From Ch67 sp041395845 (GTDB taxonomy: Bacteria; Pseudomonadota; Gammaproteobacteria; Pseudomonadales; Ketobacteraceae): a stretch of DNA of 64,000 nt. The notes under the pieces were generated by a model. The model ran no database searches and was not told the origin of the DNA. It worked only from the letters and a program-made list of their open reading frames with translations. How positions within the stretch are numbered: position 1 is the first letter of the stretch; every line of letters starts with the position of its first letter. The translations under genes were made by a program, and so were the position numbers. Location of the stretch: the NCBI GenBank assembly GCA_041395845.1, contig JAWKZS010000023.1, positions 7,815 to 71,814 on the forward strand. The letters run 5' to 3'. Shown one piece after another: positions 28,349 to 36,319 of the stretch.

Positions 28349-29224
28349 TTACACCAGCTCGATGCGTTCCGGCTCGATGCGGATTTTCTTCTGTTTGAAC
28401 AGATTGCCGATCGCCTTTTTGTAGCTGGCCTTGCTGACACGGTACTGCCGGTAAATATCATCCGGCGCGCTCTTGTCGGTCAGCACCGAAGCACCGCCGT
28501 TTTCCCGCAAGTGCTGGAGGATTTTCTCCGCCAGTTCATCCCGTGCCGCCTGATTCTGCAGGTGCAGGCACAGATCGATCTTGCCGTCACTCCGGATCGC
28601 TTTGATAAAGCCTTTCAGCTTCTGGCCGATGCGCAATGGTTGCAGCAAATCGGAATTGAAGATCACTCCCAGGGCGACGTTATCAATTACCGCCTTGAAA
28701 CCCAGATCGGTTTTGCCACAGACCAGCAGATTGACCGGCTGCCCGGGACGCAGACTGCTGCTGCGCTCCTTCAGGTGTCGATTGAGCCGGGTAGATGCCG
28801 CCACCCGCCCGCTTTCCTCATCACAGAAAACATGCACGACATACGATTTGCCGACTTCCATGGGCTTGTGCTGCTCGCTGAAGGGCACCAGCAAATCCTT
28901 GGGCAATCCCCAGTCCAGAAACGCGCCGACCGGATTCACGGCCACCACTTTCAGATAGGCGCATTCCCCCACCTGGGCTCTGGGCTTGTCGGTGGTGGCC
29001 ACCAGACGATCTTCGGAATCGACGTACACGAACACGTCGAGTGCGTCACCCACCTTGCACCCGGCCGGAACGTAACGTCGTGGCAACAGGATATCGCCCA
29101 GGCGGCGGCCATCCAGGTACACCCCGAAATCCACCGTACGCGCGACTCGCAAACGGTTGAAGCGACCAACCTGGGTTTCGTTGTCGTTAAGATCAGAATT
29201 CAATGAACTATCTCCAGTGGCCAT
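28349..29224 (-). CDS. CvfB-like S1-domain RNA-binding protein
   Basis: A ~290-residue protein of the CvfB/YitL type: three S1-like beta-barrels (VGRFNRLRVARTVDFGVYLD; LKVVAVNPVGAFLDWGLPKD; GFKAVIDNVALGVIFN) and a C-terminal winged helix (ISKASYKK-type segment seen as RVSKASYKKAIGNLF). In Staphylococcus CvfB binds RNA and affects virulence gene expression; the role in gammaproteobacteria is unknown. The given start is the ATG at 29224, which has no clear ribosome site. A TTG at 29203 has GGAG eight bases upstream and may be the true start (284 residues). It is convergent with tex and divergent from gshA. Confidence 0.85.
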   Translation of the reverse strand: MATGDSSLNSDLNDNETQVGRFNRLRVARTVDFGVYLDGRRLGDILLPRRYVPAGCKVGDALDVFVYVDSEDRLVATTDKPRAQVGECAYLKVVAVNPVGAFLDWGLPKDLLVPFSEQHKPMEVGKSYVVHVFCDEESGRVAASTRLNRHLKERSSSLRPGQPVNLLVCGKTDLGFKAVIDNVALGVIFNSDLLQPLRIGQKLKGFIKAIRSDGKIDLCLHLQNQAARDELAEKILQHLRENGGASVLTDKSAPDDIYRQYRVSKASYKKAIGNLFKQKKIRIEPERIELV

Positions 29225-29402
29225 GAGGTGGTGTTGGGTGACAGCAGCGGGTTGGCTGCCAGCGGCGCCATTATCGCGTAAAAGGCCGTGCCATGCATTG
29301 CCTGCCCGCTGCACCGGCGGGACCCCGGCAATATTGACCATTTGCATCCCTGCGCCTTTCACGCATAATCCGGTCAGCCTTTTCTCCGCACAGGATCACT
29401 GC

Positions 29403-30980
29403 GTGACTGACACTTTTCTGCAACGGCTTGAATCCATTCGTGAATCCGGACTGCACCACCACCTGACCCAGCTCAAGCGCGGGCTGGAAAAGGAAAGCCT
29501 GCGCATCACGCCCGACGGCCACCTGGCACAGAGTCGCCATCCGGAAGTGCTCGGTTCGGCGCTGACGCACAAGTGGATCACCACCGATTATTCGGAGGCA
29601 CTGCTGGAATTCATCACACCAGCGTTCAACGACCTGCAGCGCCCGCTGCGCTTCCTCAGCGACATCCATCGCTTTGTCTATCAGCACCTGGGGGACGAAA
29701 AAATCTGGGTGAACAGCATGCCGTGCATCCTCGGCGATGAGCTGAACATCCCGATTGCAGAATATGGCAGCTCCAATTCCGGCCGCATGAAACACGTGTA
29801 TCGTCATGGCCTGTGGCACCGCTATGGCCGCTACATGCAGACCATCGCCGGCATTCATTACAATCTGTCGATTCCCGAATCGTTCTGGCAGATGTACCAC
29901 AGCCTTCAGCGCAGCGACGACTCACTGCAGGACTTCATTTCCGAAAACTATTTCGCGCTGATCCGGAATTTCCTGCGCAACGTGGGCCTGGTGGTTTACC
30001 TGTTCGGCGCTTCGCCGGCGGTGTGCCCGAGCTTTCTGCACGGCCGCGACCACAAGCTGGAAACCCTCAACAACCACACGCTCTACACCCGTTACGGCAC
30101 TTCCCTGCGCATGAGCGACCTGGGTTATCACAACGATGCGCAAAGTGGTTTGAAGGTATCCTACAACTCCCTGAACGAATATGTGCGTTCGTTGCAGCAC
30201 GCCATTCGCACGCCTTACGCGGAATACGAAAAAATTGGCGTGACCCGGAACGGTGAATACCAGCAGCTGAACACCAACATTCTGCAGATCGAAAACGAGT
30301 TCTACAGCAGCATCCGCCCCAAGCGCACCACCCACCGCGGCGAACGTCCCACCTGCGCGCTGGCCTCCCGCGGTGTGGAATACGTGGAACTGCGCTGCGT
30401 GGATCTGGATCCGTTCAGCCCGATGGGCATCAATGAATCCCAGATGATGCTGCTGGACGTGTTTGCGCTTTACTGCATGCTGCAGGACAGCCCGCCCATC
30501 GATGACATTGATCAGGAATGCAATTCCCACAATCTGCAGACCATCGTCAGCCAGGGCCGCAATCCGGACCTGAAACTGAATTCCCGTTGCAACAAACAAC
30601 CCTTCCGGCAGTGGGCCCAGGAGCGGCTGGACGGCATGCTGCAGGTGGCGCGTCTGTTCGATCATGCCTACCAGAATGACGCGCACAGTACGGTGGTGCG
30701 CCAGCAGATGGAAAAGCTGAAAGACCCGAACCTGACCCCGTCGGCCCGGGTCATGCGCCAGCTGAGCGCGCGGGATCAGTCGTTCTTCCAGTTTGCGATG
30801 CACTGCGCGCTGGAGCAGGAAAAATTCTTCCGCAACCAGCCGTTGCCGCCAGATGAGTGCGTACCGTTTCTGCACGAGGCCAAACGCTCGCTGGAAGAAC
30901 AAAGACGGCTGGAAGCCAGTGACAACATCAGTTTTGAGCAGTATCTTGAGGACTTCTTTGCACCCACCGTTGGGTGCTGA
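29403..30980 (+). CDS. gshA: Glutamate-cysteine ligase
   Basis: A 525-residue proteobacterial (class I) GshA, catalysing the ATP-dependent joining of glutamate and cysteine, the first step of glutathione synthesis. Diagnostic parts are GLEKESLRI near the N-terminus, TDYSEALLEFITP, MPCILGDE, the GIHYNLSIPESFW substrate segment and RGVEYVELRCVDLDPFSP. The start is GTG at 29403, with CAGGA upstream; the frame is open further 5' but homologous sequence begins here (TDTFLQRLESI). A 7-bp hairpin GCACCCA/TGGGTGC overlaps the stop codon (30960-30977). No gshB is in the window. Confidence 0.96.
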   Translation: MTDTFLQRLESIRESGLHHHLTQLKRGLEKESLRITPDGHLAQSRHPEVLGSALTHKWITTDYSEALLEFITPAFNDLQRPLRFLSDIHRFVYQHLGDEKIWVNSMPCILGDELNIPIAEYGSSNSGRMKHVYRHGLWHRYGRYMQTIAGIHYNLSIPESFWQMYHSLQRSDDSLQDFISENYFALIRNFLRNVGLVVYLFGASPAVCPSFLHGRDHKLETLNNHTLYTRYGTSLRMSDLGYHNDAQSGLKVSYNSLNEYVRSLQHAIRTPYAEYEKIGVTRNGEYQQLNTNILQIENEFYSSIRPKRTTHRGERPTCALASRGVEYVELRCVDLDPFSPMGINESQMMLLDVFALYCMLQDSPPIDDIDQECNSHNLQTIVSQGRNPDLKLNSRCNKQPFRQWAQERLDGMLQVARLFDHAYQNDAHSTVVRQQMEKLKDPNLTPSARVMRQLSARDQSFFQFAMHCALEQEKFFRNQPLPPDECVPFLHEAKRSLEEQRRLEASDNISFEQYLEDFFAPTVGC

Positions 30981-31236
30981 TCGGGGTGGCAGTTGAGCTT
31001 TGCGCTATAACATTCTGAATCGCAAGGACTTTTGTCAGCACAATCTGGCCATGAGCGCGGTTGATGTGCAAAAAATCAAGCAGTTAGCGTGACTTCCTCG
31101 AAACCACTGCTACTCTTGAATTCAGATGTCGCATTTTCAAGGCTGTTATCACGGAAGCAAGCAGTAGCCTGGAACGCCCGTCCAGCGACATTTTGCAGCA
31201 GTACCACTGTCTACCGCATAACGAGGCAAGGGGCCG

Positions 31237-31452
31237 ATGACTTTTAAAGAAATGGACAACCAGAACTGGAGTATCGAGACGCTGAACAAGGCCTACCGTC
31301 AAGGCTACATGTTCGGTCTGAGCGGCGAGCCCCAGGACACCTGTCCCTACAAGTCCGACGTAATCGCTGCCGCATGGGAAGCTGGCTGGAACGATGGCCG
31401 CTCCCAGGCACTCCCCCATCACGATCACGAACAGGACATGGCAATCGCCTGA
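31237..31452 (+). CDS. rmf: Ribosome modulation factor-like protein
   Basis: A 71-residue protein matching Rmf in its core: AYRQGYMFGLSGEPQDTCPY followed by AAWEAGWNDGR, comparable with RGYQAGIAGR...CPYQ...WLGGWREA of E. coli Rmf. Rmf dimerises 70S ribosomes into inactive 100S particles in stationary phase. The basic N-terminus of E. coli Rmf is replaced by an acidic/neutral stretch (MTFKEMDNQNWSIETLNK) and a His/Asp-rich tail is added, so activity may differ. AAGGGG lies seven bases before the ATG. Monocistronic. Confidence 0.85.
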   Translation: MTFKEMDNQNWSIETLNKAYRQGYMFGLSGEPQDTCPYKSDVIAAAWEAGWNDGRSQALPHHDHEQDMAIA

Positions 31453-31503
31453 TCGCAGGCTGAATTTTTTGCCGGGTTGTGGGTCTATCGAAAGTATGAT
31501 GCC

Positions 31504-31527
31504 GGCCGATTGTGGTTATAATCGGCC
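31504..31527 (+). promoter_or_regulatory. Promoter -10 box inside an inverted repeat, upstream of dsbB
   Basis: GGCCGATT (31504-31511) and AATCGGCC (31520-31527) are perfect 8-bp arms, and a consensus TATAAT (31517-31522) sits across the loop and right arm. A protein bound to the palindrome would block the promoter. No good -35 box is seen. The site is 31 bases before the dsbB start. Confidence 0.4.
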
Positions 31528-31558
31528 CCGATTCTTTAGCTGAGCAGATCCAACGAAT

Positions 31559-32056
31559 ATGACCTTACCCGGTTCCCGTCTGTGCAATGCCGCTGGTGTG
31601 GCAGGTGCCATCGTCTCTCTCTCTTTCGCTTATTTCTATCTGCAGCGCACGCTTGGGCTTGAAGCCTGTCCGCTGTGCCTGATCGATCGCGGCATTGTCA
31701 TTATCATCGGTACCTTCTTCCTGCTGGCGCTGCTGCATAATCCCGCGCGGCTGGGGCAACGCGTCTATGCCACCGGCGCGCTGCTGTTCAGTGCATTGGG
31801 CATTGCCGTCTGCTGGCGTCACCTTTGGTTACAGGGGCTGCCAAAAGATCAGGTACCGGAATGCAGTCCGGGCCTGGATTACATGCTCGAAACCTTTCCC
31901 ATCGGCGAAACCCTGCGCACGATTTTCACCAGCGCCGGCGAGTGCGCCGAAATCCAGTGGACCTTCATGGGCTTGTCCATTCCCGCCCAAACCCTGCTGG
32001 TTTTCATTGGTTTTGCCGCGCTGTCGCTGCTGCAGATCCTGCGTAAACAGGACTGA
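31559..32056 (+). CDS. dsbB: Disulfide bond formation protein B (DsbB)
   Basis: A 165-residue inner-membrane protein with four helices that reoxidises DsbA and passes electrons to quinone. The first periplasmic redox pair is CPLC (LEACPLCLIDRG), close to the helix end. The second pair is in the larger periplasmic loop (QVPECSPG and SAGECAEIQW). Length and topology are normal for DsbB/DsbH. In Pseudomonas a dsbB-type gene (dsbH) also lies next to algQ, as here. A weak A/T hairpin TTTTTAGA/TCTAAAAA at 32078-32102 follows. Confidence 0.95.
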   Translation: MTLPGSRLCNAAGVAGAIVSLSFAYFYLQRTLGLEACPLCLIDRGIVIIIGTFFLLALLHNPARLGQRVYATGALLFSALGIAVCWRHLWLQGLPKDQVPECSPGLDYMLETFPIGETLRTIFTSAGECAEIQWTFMGLSIPAQTLLVFIGFAALSLLQILRKQD

Positions 32057-32435
32057 ACGCGCAAAAAGTTTCCTGCATTTTTAGAATTTGTTTTTCTAAA
32101 AAATCTCATCAACTGGTTATTTGGCGGCGTTTTTGCGCTGCCTCCCCCCACCAGTCAACAGCCTGCTTTTTGTCAACTGCAGAATGCAGGTTTTTCCTGT
32201 CGTGGCCGCATCTTGTCCGGCCTGCCGAATTTCCATATTCTCGCTAGTCCGGGCTGTGATTTTTCTTCACGACGCCCGGGTGACCCGCAGCATTTTACGC
32301 TGCGTCAGTCACTTACAATTTGAACGCTTTGCATTTTTGCATCCATAGATAGGCGCGGTTTTAACCGTGTCCGTTGTGTAAAACGGTAACGACAGTCCGT
32401 CGCTTGCCGAGCGAAAACAACAGACCCGAAGGAAG
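32057..32435. other. Intergenic leader upstream of rsd
   Basis: 379 bases with no convincing gene on either strand. It is more A/T-rich than its surroundings, with an A/T hairpin just after dsbB (32078-32102) and a T-rich part at 32320-32345 that may hold the rsd promoter. I see no recognisable operator or known riboswitch motif. The length is unusual for this compact region and suggests complex control of rsd. Confidence 0.5.
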
Positions 32436-32918
32436 ATGAACATGTTGACCAAGACTTCAAATCCAGCAGAACAGTGGGGAACCGTGGACAAACTGATCCG
32501 CCACTGGCTCAAGGAACGCCAGGAACTCATCGTGCTGTACTGCAAGGTGGATGGCCTGAAAGAACTCACCCCCAAGGAAACCCCGATCGCCGTGAAGGTT
32601 CAGGCACTGTGCCAGGTCCTGATTGACTACGTGTCTGCCGGCCACTTCGAGGTGTATCACCAACTAATGAAAGAAGCAGAAGAGTTCAATGAAGATTACA
32701 GCGATCTGATTGCACGCCTGTTTCCGCAGATTGAAAAATCCACCGAGCTGGCACTCGAATTCAATGATCGTTATGCCACGGTGGAGCAATGCGAAAAATC
32801 CCTGCAGACCCTGGCGCGGGATCTGAATGCGCTGGGCATGGTGATGGTTGAGCGCTTCGAACTGGAAGACCAGCTGATCGAATCCCTGCACGATCGCCAC
32901 CGCGAGCTGGTGGCCTGA
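32436..32918 (+). CDS. rsd: Anti-sigma-70 factor Rsd/AlgQ
   Basis: A 160-residue all-helical protein of the Rsd/AlgQ family, which binds region 4 of sigma-70 and favours alternative sigma factors in stationary phase. Family features seen: KLIRHWLKERQELIVLYC near the N-terminus, the PIAVKVQALCQVLIDYVSAGHFEVY helix pair, and the C-terminal LARDLNALGMVMVERFELED region. AAGGAAG directly precedes the ATG. In Pseudomonas AlgQ controls alginate and siderophore genes. The neighbours here (dsbB, FKBP isomerase, AlgP-like) keep that arrangement, with a WD40 lipoprotein inserted. Confidence 0.95.
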   Translation: MNMLTKTSNPAEQWGTVDKLIRHWLKERQELIVLYCKVDGLKELTPKETPIAVKVQALCQVLIDYVSAGHFEVYHQLMKEAEEFNEDYSDLIARLFPQIEKSTELALEFNDRYATVEQCEKSLQTLARDLNALGMVMVERFELEDQLIESLHDRHRELVA

Positions 32919-32930
32919 TACTGCTATCGT

Positions 32931-32956
32931 GGGTCACACATCGCGTGTGGCCCTTT
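32931..32956 (+). terminator. Terminator after rsd
   Basis: GGGTCACAC and GTGTGGCCC pair at 8 of 9 positions around ATCGC and are followed by TTTCC. Confidence 0.75.
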
Positions 32957-33089
32957 CCTCCTCTTGCAACCCCTGCCCCGCCGCCACAATCCGTCACTCA
33001 TTATTCGCAGTTTGCCCGCACTGAATCTACACTCTTGGTTATATCCCAGCGATTTCTAACAGCTTTTTGACCAATACAAGGTTCGGGGA

Positions 33090-34049
33090 ATGGATCGCCG
33101 CTTTTTACCGTTACTCTTTGCCCTGCTGCTGGCCGCTTGCGGTGACCAGCCTGCGCAACAATGGACGCTGGCTACCAAGGGAGCGTTCAGCGCCGCCCTC
33201 AGCCCGAACGGGCAATACGCAACCGTGGGCGCCATTGAACACGGTGGCAGCCTGTGGCGCCTCAGCGATGGGGAACGCCTCTACAACTGGAATCACACCC
33301 AGGGCACCTATTCCATGCTGGTGGCCAGCACGTTTTCCACCGATTCCCGTTTCGTGATTACTGCCGAGAAAAAACGCATGGTATTGTGGAGCGTCGAGTC
33401 TGGCAGACCCGGCGGCTTTTGGCCGGTGGATGGCGGCATCGAAGCACTGGCGCTGTCGGATGGCGGCCGCTTCGCCCTGGTAGGCCAGGCCAACTACTCA
33501 GCCAACTACATTGATATTGCCACCGGACAGATCCTGCAAACCCTACCCCATGCCGGCAAGATCAACGCCGTCGCGATCAGCGCAGACGGTCGCATTGGCG
33601 TGACCGGTGCCGAGGATGGCATTGTGAAAGTCTGGGATCTGCCCAAAGGCAAGGAAACCTTCGCCTATCGCATGGGTGACGACATCAGCGCTGTAGCGCT
33701 GTCCCGCGACGGACAATACGTCTTCGGCGCACTGTATTACGGTCACGGCAAAATCTGGGAAGTGAAAACCGGCAAGGAAGTGGCGCAGATCGGCTATCGT
33801 CGCACCACCATGACCACCGCGCGTTTTGCGGCTGACAACAAGACCCTGCTGACCGGATTCACCGCCCGCCGGGTGGTATTGTGGGACGTAAAATCCGGCA
33901 AGAATTTGCTGGACTGGCGCGCTGATCCACCGTATCTGTGGCGCCGCTCCGGTCTCGTGGTGGTGGACGTTGCCTTTGGCAGCAAACCGGGGGAATACCT
34001 GAGTGTGTTTTCCAATGGGCTGGTCAACCTGTGGCGGGCGGAGCCTTAG
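33090..34049 (+). CDS. WD40-repeat lipoprotein
   Basis: A 319-residue protein with a lipoprotein signal peptide (FALLLAACGD, lipobox LAAC). It is followed by about seven WD40-type blades, for example FSAALSPNGQYATVGAIEHG, VAISADGRIGVTGAEDGIVK, VALSRDGQYVFGALYYGHGK and VVLWDVKSGKNLLDW. It should be a single propeller anchored to the inner or outer membrane, with Asp at +2 absent (GlyAsp follows the Cys, so outer membrane is likely). WD40 propellers are protein-binding scaffolds; the partner is unknown. It is monocistronic, between rsd and the convergent FKBP isomerase gene, sharing a bidirectional terminator with it. Confidence 0.85.
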   Translation: MDRRFLPLLFALLLAACGDQPAQQWTLATKGAFSAALSPNGQYATVGAIEHGGSLWRLSDGERLYNWNHTQGTYSMLVASTFSTDSRFVITAEKKRMVLWSVESGRPGGFWPVDGGIEALALSDGGRFALVGQANYSANYIDIATGQILQTLPHAGKINAVAISADGRIGVTGAEDGIVKVWDLPKGKETFAYRMGDDISAVALSRDGQYVFGALYYGHGKIWEVKTGKEVAQIGYRRTTMTTARFAADNKTLLTGFTARRVVLWDVKSGKNLLDWRADPPYLWRRSGLVVVDVAFGSKPGEYLSVFSNGLVNLWRAEP

Positions 34050-34073
34050 CAGGCCATCAAAGCGCACTCAAAA

Positions 34074-34101
34074 AAAAGAGGTGGCCGAGGCCACCTCTTT
34101 T
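34074..34101. terminator. Bidirectional terminator between the WD40 lipoprotein and FKBP genes
   Basis: AAAAGAGGTGGCC and GGCCACCTCTTTT form a perfect 13-bp stem with a two-base loop, and A- and T-runs flank both sides, so it serves both converging transcripts. Confidence 0.95.
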
Positions 34102-34123
34102 CATTTGCGCAGTCGCGGCGGTA

Positions 34124-34864
34124 TCACTCGACCTTCTCGACACCCAGCAATTCCACATCGAACACCAGCGCCTGGTTGGGACCGATTTTCGGGCCCGCGC
34201 CACGAGCGCCATAAGCCAGATCGGCGGGAATGTAGAGCTTCCACTTGTCGCCAACATGCATCAGTTGCAGGGCTTCGGTCCAGCCCTTGATGACGCCGTT
34301 CACGGCAAAGGAGATCGGCTCGCCACGCTCGACGGAGCTGTCAAACACGGAACCGTCTGGCAGGGTGCCGTGGTAGTGCACATTCACCTTGTCATTGGCG
34401 TCCGGCGCTTCGCCGTCGCCCTTCTTGATCACTTCATACTGCAGACCGCTGGCAGTGGTGACCACTTCCTTGCGGGCCTTGTTCTTGGCAAGGAAGTCAT
34501 CGCTGGCAGATTTGTTGGCTTCTGCCGCCTTGGCCATTTCCTGCTGCTGCTGTTCCATCTTGCGCGCCTGCAGGGCCTGCATGGTGGCGATGACTTCTTC
34601 CGGGCTCAGCATCGGATTGCCGCCCTTGAAGCCGTGCTCAACTCCCTTGAAATACATGTCCAGATCCATTTCCTGCAGATCGCGGGCAAAACCTTCACCC
34701 ATGCGCAAACCGATTGCATAGCTGGCTTTCTGGTCTTCATTCTTGAAACTGGTAGCAGCGCTGTCAGCTGCTTTGGCTTCCTGGATCACGCCGGTACTCC
34801 CCGATTCGTCATTGTTGCAAGCAACCAGCGCTGCGCACATGGCCGCCAAAACCCACTTTTTCAT
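34124..34864 (-). CDS. FKBP-type peptidyl-prolyl isomerase, lipoprotein (FkpA/Mip-like)
   Basis: A 246-residue periplasm-facing isomerase that speeds cis-trans proline turns during folding of exported proteins. The signal peptide ends in a lipobox (ALVACNND). A helical dimerisation domain follows (SYAIGLRMGEGFARDLQEMD, about residues 45-130). The C-terminal FKBP domain starts at GLQYEVIKKGDG and has the active-site segments NVHYHGTLPDGSVFDSS, WTEALQLM, PADLAYGARG and LVFDVELL. GGAGGA precedes the ATG at 34864. A homologue lies beside algQ and algP in Pseudomonas. The hairpin GAAACACT/AGTGTTTC at 35001-35026 in the divergent 270-base promoter region may affect expression. Confidence 0.95.
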   Translation of the reverse strand: MKKWVLAAMCAALVACNNDESGSTGVIQEAKAADSAATSFKNEDQKASYAIGLRMGEGFARDLQEMDLDMYFKGVEHGFKGGNPMLSPEEVIATMQALQARKMEQQQQEMAKAAEANKSASDDFLAKNKARKEVVTTASGLQYEVIKKGDGEAPDANDKVNVHYHGTLPDGSVFDSSVERGEPISFAVNGVIKGWTEALQLMHVGDKWKLYIPADLAYGARGAGPKIGPNQALVFDVELLGVEKVE

Positions 34865-35136
34865 AGTTCCTCCGCTTGGTCTGCTGTCCAAATTCAGGGT
34901 TGGCTGATGCACCGCAAGATTGCTGGTCTCTTTATCGCACCGCGCATACCGAATCCGTTGAAGCAGTCTTGTTGTTAATGAGACCGCACCGATGGTATCA
35001 GAAACACTGCACGGGCATAGTGTTTCGGTCCGGTTTTTTGTCGCCAATTGCGTGCACGTCTCCACAAGTCAGTAGATATTGTCCAAACAACTCGTATAAT
35101 TGCTATCGACTGCGCCAACAAATCAGCTGAGGAGCG

Positions 35137-36201
35137 ATGAACATGGCAGCCAAAAAAGCCGCGGTAAAACCCAAGGCCGCTAAAGCAACAAAAGCAGCTA
35201 AAGCCCCAAAGAAAGATCCGGTTGCGGACCTGTCCGCCCAGATCGCCAAACTGCAAGACCAACTGAACAAGGCTCTGGATAAGGCCGCAGCGGATGCCGC
35301 CAAGGCCGTTGCTGCTGCCAAGGCTGCTGCTGATAAAGCCGCTGCTGCTGCCAAGAAAAAGGCTGATGCCAAAACGACTGCTGCGGTTGCGGCTGCCAAA
35401 GCGGCACTGGCCAAAGCCCAGCAGGACGAAGCCGCTGCCAAGCGTGCGGCTGCCAACGCCAGCAAAGTAGCCAAGGCTGCAGCAACCGTTCAGAAGCAGA
35501 TCGACAGGGCAGACAAGGCTGAAGCGAAAAAGGCTGCTGTAAAAGCCAAGGCCGAAGCCAAGAAAGCGGCAGCCGCAGCGAAGAAAGCCGCTGCCAAAGC
35601 CAAGGCTGATGCCAAGAAAGAAGCCGCTGCGAAAAAGGCGGCTGGCAAGAAAGCCAAAGCCAGCGCCAAGAAGGCTGCTCCCAAAAAGGCAGCCAGGAAA
35701 GCCGCTGCACCGAAAGCCAAAGCTGCCGCCAAGCCCAAAGCCGCAGCCAAGCCCAAAGCCGCAGCCAAGCCCAAAGCCGAAAAAGTGAAGAAGTCGCCGA
35801 AGGCTGCCAAGCCTGCCGCTGCGAAAGCAGAAGCCAAGCCGGCAAAAGCGGAGAAGCCCGCCAAAGCCGCAAAGCCTGCCAAGGCACCGAAGGCCGCCAA
35901 GCCCGCTAAAGCAGAAAAGCCTGCAAAGGCAGCCAAGCCCGCAACCCCCAAGGCTGAAGCCAAGCCTGCCGAAGCACCCGCTGCCAAAGCAGAAGCCAAG
36001 CCGGCCAAGCCTGCTGCGCCAAAGGCACCCAAACCCGCCGCGCCGAAACCGGTAGCCGCCAAGCCCGCCGCACCCAAGCCGGCAGCGCCTGCACCGGTTG
36101 CCGCCGAAGCGCCCAAGGCCGAAGAAAAGCCGTTCGAACTGAAGCCGGTGGAAGCACCTGCACCGGGCCGCAGCGTTTTCGATCCTGCCAGCGACGCCTG
36201 A
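35137..36201 (+). CDS. AlgP-like histone-H1-like Lys/Ala/Pro-rich protein
   Basis: A 354-residue, extremely basic low-complexity protein. Residues ~25-140 are Ala/Lys-rich helix (DLSAQIAKLQDQLNKALDKA), a coiled coil. From ~170 onward KAAAKPKAA and KPAKAEKPAKAAK units resemble the C-terminal tail of histone H1. This matches Pseudomonas AlgP (AlgR3), a DNA-binding protein once linked to alginate control, and occupies the same place next to algQ and the FKBP gene. The C-terminus loses its charge and ends in a unique FELKPVEAPAPGRSVFDPAS motif. GAGGAG precedes the ATG. Repeat-length variation makes such genes prone to in-frame changes. Confidence 0.88.
   Translation: MNMAAKKAAVKPKAAKATKAAKAPKKDPVADLSAQIAKLQDQLNKALDKAAADAAKAVAAAKAAADKAAAAAKKKADAKTTAAVAAAKAALAKAQQDEAAAKRAAANASKVAKAAATVQKQIDRADKAEAKKAAVKAKAEAKKAAAAAKKAAAKAKADAKKEAAAKKAAGKKAKASAKKAAPKKAARKAAAPKAKAAAKPKAAAKPKAAAKPKAEKVKKSPKAAKPAAAKAEAKPAKAEKPAKAAKPAKAPKAAKPAKAEKPAKAAKPATPKAEAKPAEAPAAKAEAKPAKPAAPKAPKPAAPKPVAAKPAAPKPAAPAPVAAEAPKAEEKPFELKPVEAPAPGRSVFDPASDA
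35728..35780 (+). repeat. Three tandem 18-bp repeats in the AlgP-like gene
   Basis: The unit GCCAAGCCCAAAGCCGCA (Ala-Lys-Pro-Lys-Ala-Ala) occurs three times with almost no base changes. This would allow slippage that stays in frame. Confidence 0.85.
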
Positions 36202-36233
36202 GCCGTTTCGTAACCGTTCGCCGGTTCCCCATG

Positions 36234-36267
36234 AAAAAGGCCGCGCCCATCGGACGCGGCCTTTTTT
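36234..36267 (+). terminator. Intrinsic terminator of the AlgP-like gene
   Basis: AAAAAGGCCGCG pairs with CGCGGCCTTTTTT across a 9-base loop, 33 bases after the stop codon. Confidence 0.92.
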
Positions 36268-36319
36268 GTGCCTGCCATTTTCGTTATCCTGCCCTGCCCG
36301 ATCCAGACACACGCATACC

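Noticed and set aside
35137..36201. Dense short repeats that could be taken for a minisatellite or CRISPR
   Set aside because: They encode the Lys/Ala/Pro repeats of an AlgP-like protein in a clean frame with a ribosome site.
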